From: CAYRJD01 sp964424585
GTDB taxonomy: Bacteria; Actinomycetota; Acidimicrobiia; Acidimicrobiales; Poriferisodalaceae
Direction of reading: 5' to 3'
Length of the DNA stretch: 10,922 nucleotides
Assembly (NCBI GenBank): GCA_964424585.1
Contig: CAYRJD010000062.1
Span: forward strand, 1 to 10,922
Shown: piece after piece, positions 6,242 through 10,922 of the stretch
Position numbering within the stretch: the stretch's first letter is position 1
How the letters are laid out: each line of letters starts with the position of its first letter
Made by a program: the position numbers and the translations under genes
Notes under the pieces: model-generated
Database searches by the model: none
What the model was told of the DNA's origin: nothing
The model's input: only the letters and a program-made list of their open reading frames with translations

Positions 6242-7087
6242 CTAGCAGTGGTCGTCTACCAGCAGGTCGGTGGGAAGCGGCGCGCCGTTGGCGATGGCGG
6301 CTGCTCGGGCGAGCACCTGGCTGGGAATGTGGCAGCGCACGTATTCGGGCTGGTGCGCGAGCGCGATGTCCATTAGCGCGAGCCGGTCGGGCGTTTGCAG
6401 CCAGGGCAGCGGCACATACAGCGGCAGCCCGACCGTTCGCAGGCGGTCTAGCCCTGCGTAGATCGCTCGCTGGTAGGCGCGGCGGGCTTCCCACTCCCAG
6501 TTCGGCGGACCGAAACCGACGCCTGGGTCGGCGAGCAGTCGGTCGGCCAGCCGGTGCGATGCCAGTTCGTGCAGCCGGGATGTGAACCAGTCGCGCATCG
6601 CTGCGACTGGGTCAGTGGTGGCCGCAGATTCGCCATCGCCGATGGCGAGATCGGTGGCGTCGCCGTCAGCTCCGCCGGGCAGCCGCAGCGCCCGAAAGTG
6701 CGGCCCAGCCATGAACGGCAGCACCACCGTCGCGCTGCTGGCCGCCGCGACGTCGAGCATCTGCGGGCTCTGCAGCGCATCGCCCGCGTTGAGCACCACT
6801 GCGCCGGCGGCGAGCGCACGCTGCGCCACCACCGCGTGGCGGGTGTCGACCGACACCGCGAAGCCCGCGTCGGTCAGGGCGCACAGCGGCCCCGCGAGGC
6901 GCGCCCACTCCGCGTCGGGCGTGACCGCGTCGGCGTGGCCGGTCGAGCCTTCGGCGCCCAGGTCGATAGACGTCGCGCCTGCGTCGATGAGCGCGTGAGC
7001 ACGCTTGAGCGCCGCGGCCGGCGTGGTGGCTATCGAGAACGTCGCGAGCGAGTCAGGCGACGCGTTGATTACCCCGAAGATGTCCAA
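6242..7087 (-). CDS. Divergent dihydropteroate-synthase-like protein
   Basis: This 281-residue cytoplasmic protein has the TIM-barrel pattern of dihydropteroate synthase (FolP). Recognisable motifs are GVINASPDS (5-13), AGATSIDLGAEGST (36-49), VSVDT (78-82), VVLN (97-100), LADPGVGFG (185-193) and YVRCH (249-253). These keep the equivalents of E. coli Asn22, Asp96, Asn115, Asp185, Arg255 and His257. Other sites are altered: the ESTRPGA loop reads EGSTGHADA, GFGK reads GFGPP, and the SRK motif with the pterin-contacting lysine is replaced near 224-231 by a Pro/Trp-rich PLPWLQ. It may be a paralogue with another pterin-like substrate or an inactive relative. The start is TTG at 7087 with no ribosome binding site; an in-frame stop lies four codons upstream. 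It sits between two genes of the four-Cys family. Confidence 0.78.
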   Translation of the reverse strand: MDIFGVINASPDSLATFSIATTPAAALKRAHALIDAGATSIDLGAEGSTGHADAVTPDAEWARLAGPLCALTDAGFAVSVDTRHAVVAQRALAAGAVVLNAGDALQSPQMLDVAAASSATVVLPFMAGPHFRALRLPGGADGDATDLAIGDGESAATTDPVAAMRDWFTSRLHELASHRLADRLLADPGVGFGPPNWEWEARRAYQRAIYAGLDRLRTVGLPLYVPLPWLQTPDRLALMDIALAHQPEYVRCHIPSQVLARAAAIANGAPLPTDLLVDDHC

Positions 7088-7140
7088 GAGCGTCGCAGAC
7101 TACGCGGCGCCGGTTGCTGCCCAGCCAGCGAGCGACGCTC
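7088..7140 (-). promoter_or_regulatory. Inverted repeat between stop and TTG start codons
   Basis: On the - strand GAGCGTCGC (7140-7132) pairs perfectly with GCGACGCTC (7096-7088) over 9 bp, enclosing 35 nt. The 5' arm begins within the TGA stop of the secreted four-Cys gene, and the 3' arm ends directly before the TTG start of the dihydropteroate-synthase-like gene, filling the place of a ribosome binding site. It could reduce or regulate translation of the downstream gene, or act as a processing site or weak attenuator. Confidence 0.5.
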
Positions 7141-8260
7141 AGCCGCCGATGTGGGTTTTGACCCTCGCCAACAAGTCGGCGTTCTGGGTGACCAGAGGGG
7201 CTTCCACTTCGTGCACCAGCCGACGCACCACCACCTCGGTGGGGTAGCGGCAGTCGAGTTCGGCTAGCGCGGCGGCTATCTCTTCAGCCGGCGTGAAACC
7301 GCCGTAGGCGCCCAGCGCGTACCCTTTGTGCATTGCCCACCACGGATCGTTGAGTTGCGGGAAGCCTCGGCTGGTCATGCACGCCGCGTAGGTTTGGCTG
7401 GCAGCGATGAACGCCGGGTCAGACGCGACTTGCTGGTGCGCATGCCACATGAGGTCGGACAGCTCGCCAAAGTCGCCGCCCCACATCTCTTCGAGCGGTG
7501 CGGCGCTGCACCCTGCCGGCTCGACGAGTTCGACATCTGACGGCTCATCTGTGTCATCGAGTGACCACACGACGACGTCTTCGGTGAGGTACGGCACCGA
7601 TTCGTCGTCAGGCGCCAGAACCACGTCCAGTTCCGACAAGTCTGGTTCGGACCGGTGCTCATCAGACGGCTCGATCCAGCGGTGTTGCGTTTCGTCCCAG
7701 TTCTCTTCGACCCACTTCACCACGTCAGGGCTGACCAGTTTCTCGCCGTAGTCGAGAGGGCCGATGGGTTCGTCTGCGAGCGGGCCGTAGAGGTCGACTC
7801 CGTAGGCGCGCTCTTCTTCGAGCGACATCGAGTTGATGTACATGTTTTCGCCGTAGCGCTCACTCAGCCTGCCGCCAGACGTGGCAATCGGATCGAGCTG
7901 GCCGCCAAACCCGTGGGTGCTCGCGAACTCTTGTCTGCTCATTGACGGCAGCCACTCCACGCCCACGTCGTCGCGAAGTAACCCAGCCTCGTAGCGCCAG
8001 CCCTTGGCTCGCATGCACTCGGCCACCACTTCTTCGGCCGCCAGGCTGACGGCCAAGGCGCCGTGAGCACCCAACCGGTCGAGACCGATCGCTCGGATTA
8101 TCGGCGAGAGCACTGGGGCGTTGACCAACTCGTTTCGGAATGCGTCCTCGCTGAGGTCGCCGAGCGCGCCATCGACGCTGGTGGCGCTGGAACTCACAGG
8201 CCATGCCACGCCTAACGTCAAGGTGGCAATGGCCGCCACCAGGTGAAACTTGAACCGCAT
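7139..8260 (-). CDS. Secreted four-Cys protein, family copy 3, with acidic insert
   Basis: This 373-residue secreted protein belongs to the family of 589-1503 and 5338-6231. Its Sec signal (MRFKFHLVAAIATLTLGVAW) probably ends near SSSA/TS at residue 26, and there is no lipobox cysteine, so it should be released and not anchored. Shared blocks are LSEDAFRNELVN (36-47), ECMRAKGWRYE (81-91), DDVGVEWLPSM with EFASTHGFGGQLDP (97-124), AACMTSRGF (292-300) and LDCRYPTEVVVRR (335-347). Cysteines 82, 251, 294 and 337 align with the family. An insert of about 80 residues (roughly 161-245), Trp-containing and strongly acidic in its second half, is missing in the other two. The ATG at 8260 lies 22 bp after the oxidoreductase gene; no strong ribosome binding site is seen. 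Confidence 0.82.
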   Translation of the reverse strand: MRFKFHLVAAIATLTLGVAWPVSSSATSVDGALGDLSEDAFRNELVNAPVLSPIIRAIGLDRLGAHGALAVSLAAEEVVAECMRAKGWRYEAGLLRDDVGVEWLPSMSRQEFASTHGFGGQLDPIATSGGRLSERYGENMYINSMSLEEERAYGVDLYGPLADEPIGPLDYGEKLVSPDVVKWVEENWDETQHRWIEPSDEHRSEPDLSELDVVLAPDDESVPYLTEDVVVWSLDDTDEPSDVELVEPAGCSAAPLEEMWGGDFGELSDLMWHAHQQVASDPAFIAASQTYAACMTSRGFPQLNDPWWAMHKGYALGAYGGFTPAEEIAAALAELDCRYPTEVVVRRLVHEVEAPLVTQNADLLARVKTHIGG

Positions 8261-8282
8261 GGTGACAACCGTAGTCGACCGG

Positions 8283-10583
8283 CTAGGTGGCGGGTGCGAG
8301 GGCGACGCGCACGTGCTTGTGGTGCGGTGTGAGCGACAGCCAGTCGCGGTCTTCGAGCGCCGTCAGCTCGTTCACCGCGACGCCGTTGATGTGGTGCTCG
8401 CCGGTCTCGTCGGGGTACTCGGTGCCAAAGCCGTGCGGCAACGACACGTGGCCCCGCAGCAGCGTCTCGGTGATCTCCACCGGCGCCTCGGCTTCGCCGC
8501 GCTTTGAGCGGATGTGCACCCGCTCGCCGTCGGCTACGCCCAAGCCCGCCGCGTCGTCTGGGTGGATGCGCAGCGCGCCCTGCTTGTCGCGCTTGCGCCA
8601 CTGCGGGTCGCGCACGATGTCGTTGGCGTTCGACGAACGCCGCTCACCCGCGGACAGCACGAACGGGTAGCGGTCGTTCGCTGCGGTCGGCTCTTCGGTG
8701 GCGAGCTGGCGAAACTCATCGGCCAGCTCGGAGATGAACAGGTGAATCTTGCCGTCGGGGTGCGCGATGCGCTTCCAGGTGTCTTCGTAGTCGCTGACGG
8801 TCACCGTAAAGCCTGACGGCGAGTTGAGGATCGTGTCGAACAGGTTGCTCGCCAGCTCGGGCCCCTCGCCTTCGATGCCCGCGGCGCGCACCTCATCGCC
8901 GTAGCGCATCGACGCCTGCATCGCCGCGCCGAACAGCACCGATGCGTGCGCGTTGTCGCCCAGCGTCGAGCCGAGGCTGTCGTACAGCACCACCGGCAGC
9001 TTCGCGCCGAGATCTGGGTTTTCCGCCCCCAGCGTCGCCATCGCCGACATGAACTCGGTGCGCCCGCGCCGAGCGGCTTCACGCAGCGCGTCGGTCTGCT
9101 CGGGCATGCCGCCCAGCGCGGTCACCAGGCGGTGGTGAATCTCGGCTTCGGGCAGCGAGTCGCCGAGCGGCTCAAAGAGTGGCTGGCGCAGGTGGAAGTA
9201 GTTGGCAGGCATCTCGCCCGCGAAGAACGTCGCCTCGGGCTTCTCATACTGCGAGCACGCCGGCAGCACGTAGTGCGCCTGACGGGCGGTTTCGGTCATC
9301 GCCACGTCGATGACGACCAGGCAGTCGAGCTTCGCGAACGCCTCACGGAAGCGCTTGGAGTCGGGCAGCGTGTGCGCCGGGTTGGCCGACTCGACCACCA
9401 TCGCCCGGAAGCGGTCGGGATGGTCGGTGTCGATGCAGTCGGGAATGGCGGCGCACGCCAGCAACCCCGCGAGGATCGGCGAGCCGGTCACGGGGTCGAC
9501 CTCGCCTGCGCCTGAATGCCCGCACACGGGCGCCAGGCGCACCGGCAGGTTCATGCCGCCGGCGCGGGCGAAGCTGCCGGTCAGCAGATACAGCAGGCGC
9601 TGGAGGTAGCTGTTGAGCGTCGAGTGCGGCGCCATCTCGATGCCCAAGTCTTCTTCGGTAGCGACCGCGTGGGCGGCAGCCAGCGTGCGGGCTGCGGCTC
9701 GCAGCTCATCTGCCGCCACGCCGCACTTGCGGGCGCACTCGTCGACGTCGACCGTCGCGACGAGCGCCCTTAGCTCATCGGCACCGGTGCAGTGCTGCTC
9801 GATGAACTTGCGGTCGATGAGGTCTTCTTCGAACAAGATCGCGACCAGCGCGGCCAGCGCCCAGGCGTCGGTGCCGGGGAAGACCCGCAGGTGGTGATCG
9901 GCAATCGCGGCGGTCTCAGATATGCGCGGGTCGATCACGATCAACTTGCGGCTGTCGTCGTTCTTGATGCGGTTGAGTTCGTTGCGTGACTCTGGGAAGC
10001 CGTGCGACTGCCACGGGTTCTTGCCGATGAACACCGCGCAGTCGGTGTGCTCAAAATCGCCGACCGCGCCCAAGTTTTGGCGGCCGAACAGCTTGCCCTG
10101 CACCCAGAACATGCCGGTCTTTTCTTGCGCGAGGGCGTTCGAGCGGTAGCGCATGCCGAGCGTCTGCATCAGCCCGCGGGCGTACGCGCCCGGCAGGTGG
10201 TTGCCTTGTCCGCCGCCGCCGTAGTAGAGGATTTTGTCGCCGCCTACTTCGTCGCGAATCGCAGCGAGCCGCTCGGCGACCTCGCTGATGGCGGTGCTCC
10301 AGTCGATCTCTTCGAACGTGCCGTCGTCGCGCCGGCGCAGCGGGGTGGTGAGACGGTCGCGGCCGTTCTGGTAGTAGTTGAGCCGCAGCGCCTTCTCACA
10401 CGTGTAGCCCTTCGAAGCGGGGTGGGCCTTGTCGCCGCGCACGCGGGTGATCTCGCGTCCGTCTAGGCGCACCTCGATGCCGCAGTTGGTGCTGCAGAGG
10501 ATGCACGCCGTGGGGTGCCACACTTTCGTCGGGTCTTCGGGCGCGGCTGCTTCGGCAGCGACGGGTTCGGTCGTGAGGGTCAT
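8283..10583 (-). CDS. Molybdopterin [4Fe-4S] oxidoreductase, formate dehydrogenase/nitrate reductase superfamily
   Basis: This 766-residue enzyme belongs to the DMSO-reductase superfamily (bis-MGD enzymes). An N-terminal [4Fe-4S] site is seen as C27-x2-C30-x3-C34-x27-C62, with Lys64 in the usual place between cluster and cofactor. The large molybdopterin domain follows, with GKNPWQSHG (187-195), VIDPR (216-220), and FPGTDAWALAAL (235-246), then a second half with YVLPACSQYEKPEATF. The C-terminal dinucleotide-binding domain (about 636-766) contains SNANDI and LPHGFGTEYP. No Tat signal is present, so it is likely cytoplasmic. The ATG at 10583 is chosen because AAAGGAG precedes it with 8 bases between. 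A longer in-frame start at 10637 would run through the promoter gap. The region where the metal-ligand residue normally sits (148-155) reads SNALAQEK with no Cys, Ser or Sec at the expected place. The substrate cannot be told. Confidence 0.9.
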   Translation of the reverse strand: MTLTTEPVAAEAAAPEDPTKVWHPTACILCSTNCGIEVRLDGREITRVRGDKAHPASKGYTCEKALRLNYYQNGRDRLTTPLRRRDDGTFEEIDWSTAISEVAERLAAIRDEVGGDKILYYGGGGQGNHLPGAYARGLMQTLGMRYRSNALAQEKTGMFWVQGKLFGRQNLGAVGDFEHTDCAVFIGKNPWQSHGFPESRNELNRIKNDDSRKLIVIDPRISETAAIADHHLRVFPGTDAWALAALVAILFEEDLIDRKFIEQHCTGADELRALVATVDVDECARKCGVAADELRAAARTLAAAHAVATEEDLGIEMAPHSTLNSYLQRLLYLLTGSFARAGGMNLPVRLAPVCGHSGAGEVDPVTGSPILAGLLACAAIPDCIDTDHPDRFRAMVVESANPAHTLPDSKRFREAFAKLDCLVVIDVAMTETARQAHYVLPACSQYEKPEATFFAGEMPANYFHLRQPLFEPLGDSLPEAEIHHRLVTALGGMPEQTDALREAARRGRTEFMSAMATLGAENPDLGAKLPVVLYDSLGSTLGDNAHASVLFGAAMQASMRYGDEVRAAGIEGEGPELASNLFDTILNSPSGFTVTVSDYEDTWKRIAHPDGKIHLFISELADEFRQLATEEPTAANDRYPFVLSAGERRSSNANDIVRDPQWRKRDKQGALRIHPDDAAGLGVADGERVHIRSKRGEAEAPVEITETLLRGHVSLPHGFGTEYPDETGEHHINGVAVNELTALEDRDWLSLTPHHKHVRVALAPAT

Positions 10584-10591
10584 CGTGGTGG

Positions 10592-10598
10592 CTCCTTT
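10592..10598 (-). promoter_or_regulatory. Ribosome binding site of the oxidoreductase gene
   Basis: Read on the - strand, AAAGGAG stands 8 bases before the ATG at 10583. It is the best ribosome binding site on this strand and fixes the start over the in-frame codon at 10637. Confidence 0.75.
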
Positions 10599-10609
10599 GG
10601 AGTGAGTGG

Positions 10610-10638
10610 TTCGCTCGGCATCGATCGTCTGGCACAAT
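10610..10638 (+). promoter_or_regulatory. Weak candidate promoter for the ferredoxin gene
   Basis: TTCGCT (10610-10615) and CACAAT (10633-10638) have 17-bp spacing and would start a short leader around 10645. The match to consensus is poor at the -35 box. It lies in the only divergent gap of the right half, where promoters for both genes are expected. Confidence 0.25.
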
Positions 10639-10643
10639 CGCGC

Positions 10644-10658
10644 CTAGCGTCAGGCTAG
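10644..10658. promoter_or_regulatory. Inverted repeat in the divergent gap, possible operator
   Basis: CTAGC and GCTAG form a perfect 5-bp inverted repeat with a 5-base centre, placed in the 92-bp gap between the oxidoreductase and ferredoxin starts, about where a ferredoxin transcript would begin. A regulator site is possible, but the arms are short. Confidence 0.3.
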
Positions 10659-10675
10659 ATGACTGGAGGCATCAC

Positions 10676-10870
10676 ATGAAGATCAAGGTCGATAGCGACA
10701 AGTGCCAGGGGCACAACCGGTGCTACTCGCTGGCGCCCGAGCTGTTCGACGTCGACGAGCTGGGCTACGCCAGCGAGATCGGCGACGGTGAGGTGCCAGC
10801 CGGGCTCGAAGAGAAGGCTCGGCTGGCGGCGGCGAACTGCCCGGAGTATGCGGTCGAAATCATCGAGTAG
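10676..10870 (+). CDS. [3Fe-4S]-type mini-ferredoxin
   Basis: This 64-residue soluble electron carrier has the compact cluster pattern C10-x2-H13-x2-C16 and C55-P56. The place of the second cysteine of a normal [4Fe-4S] site is taken by His13, as in actinobacterial ferredoxins that serve cytochromes P450 and usually carry a [3Fe-4S] cluster. The sequence CYSLAPELFDVDELGYA and the acidic middle part are typical of that group, and the length matches. The ATG at 10676 follows GGAG (10665-10668) by 7 bases. It is transcribed away from the molybdopterin enzyme gene, so it could be its electron partner or serve a gene beyond the window's right end. The 52 bases after it hold no supportable gene. 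Confidence 0.92.
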   Translation: MKIKVDSDKCQGHNRCYSLAPELFDVDELGYASEIGDGEVPAGLEEKARLAAANCPEYAVEIIE

Positions 10871-10886
10871 TGAGCGGGGGTAGCGA

Positions 10887-10922
10887 GCCGATGAGTGGGC
10901 GGCGGGCGGGCCGATGAATGGG
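10887..10922 (+). repeat. Near-repeat at the window edge
   Basis: GCCGATGAGTGGG (10887-10899) recurs as GCCGATGAATGGG (10910-10922), 23 bases later, with one mismatch. It follows the ferredoxin gene and is cut by the window end, so whether more copies follow is unknown. Confidence 0.4.

Noticed and set aside
6554..7267. Plus-strand reading frame of 237 codons
   Set aside because: It is antisense to the dihydropteroate-synthase-like gene, with Arg-rich composition typical of shadow frames and no motif.
8946..9515. Plus-strand reading frame of 189 codons
   Set aside because: It is antisense to the molybdopterin oxidoreductase and has no domain or ribosome binding site.
10870..10917. Possible gene start directly after the ferredoxin
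   Set aside because: The GTG at 10870 and ATG at 10891 are in one frame that stops at 10915-10917. The ATG at 10914 has only three codons before the window ends.

Overview
The window is high-GC DNA with actinobacterial features: GTG and TTG starts, Sec and lipoprotein signals, a mini-ferredoxin of the P450-partner type, and a split MacB-type exporter whose adaptor carries a peptidoglycan-binding-like domain. It most likely comes from the chromosome of an Actinomycetota member. An acidimicrobial origin is possible, but nothing seen here proves a genus. I see no rRNA, tRNA, CRISPR array, transposase or phage gene.

The left part (1-2114) holds two copies of a small secreted His-rich protein gene on the + strand (50-322 and 1661-1981). 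Their flanks are nearly identical, including a perfect 52-bp repeat across each stop codon with a hairpin. Each copy converges on a leftward unit. The first faces a single lipoprotein gene (589-1503). The second faces a four-gene exporter operon (2115-6231) of lipoprotein, membrane-fusion adaptor, ABC ATPase and FtsX/MacB-type permease.

The central part (6242-8260) holds a divergent dihydropteroate-synthase-like protein and a third, secreted but not lipidated member of the lipoprotein family. The three family members (589-1503, 5338-6231, 7139-8260) share four cysteines, a very conserved central block and a conserved C-terminus. I do not recognise a named function for them.

The right part (8283-10870) holds a large molybdopterin/[4Fe-4S] oxidoreductase on the - strand and a divergent 64-residue [3Fe-4S]-type ferredoxin on the + strand, separated by a 92-bp regulatory gap.

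From 10583 leftward to 2115, seven genes lie on one strand with gaps of 51 bp or less, so they could form one transcript running from the oxidoreductase to the exporter. The most notable feature is the repeated pairing of a His-rich secreted microprotein, a four-Cys envelope protein and a MacB-like exporter. This could be a cell-envelope export, metal-handling or redox system, but that function is inferred from context only.
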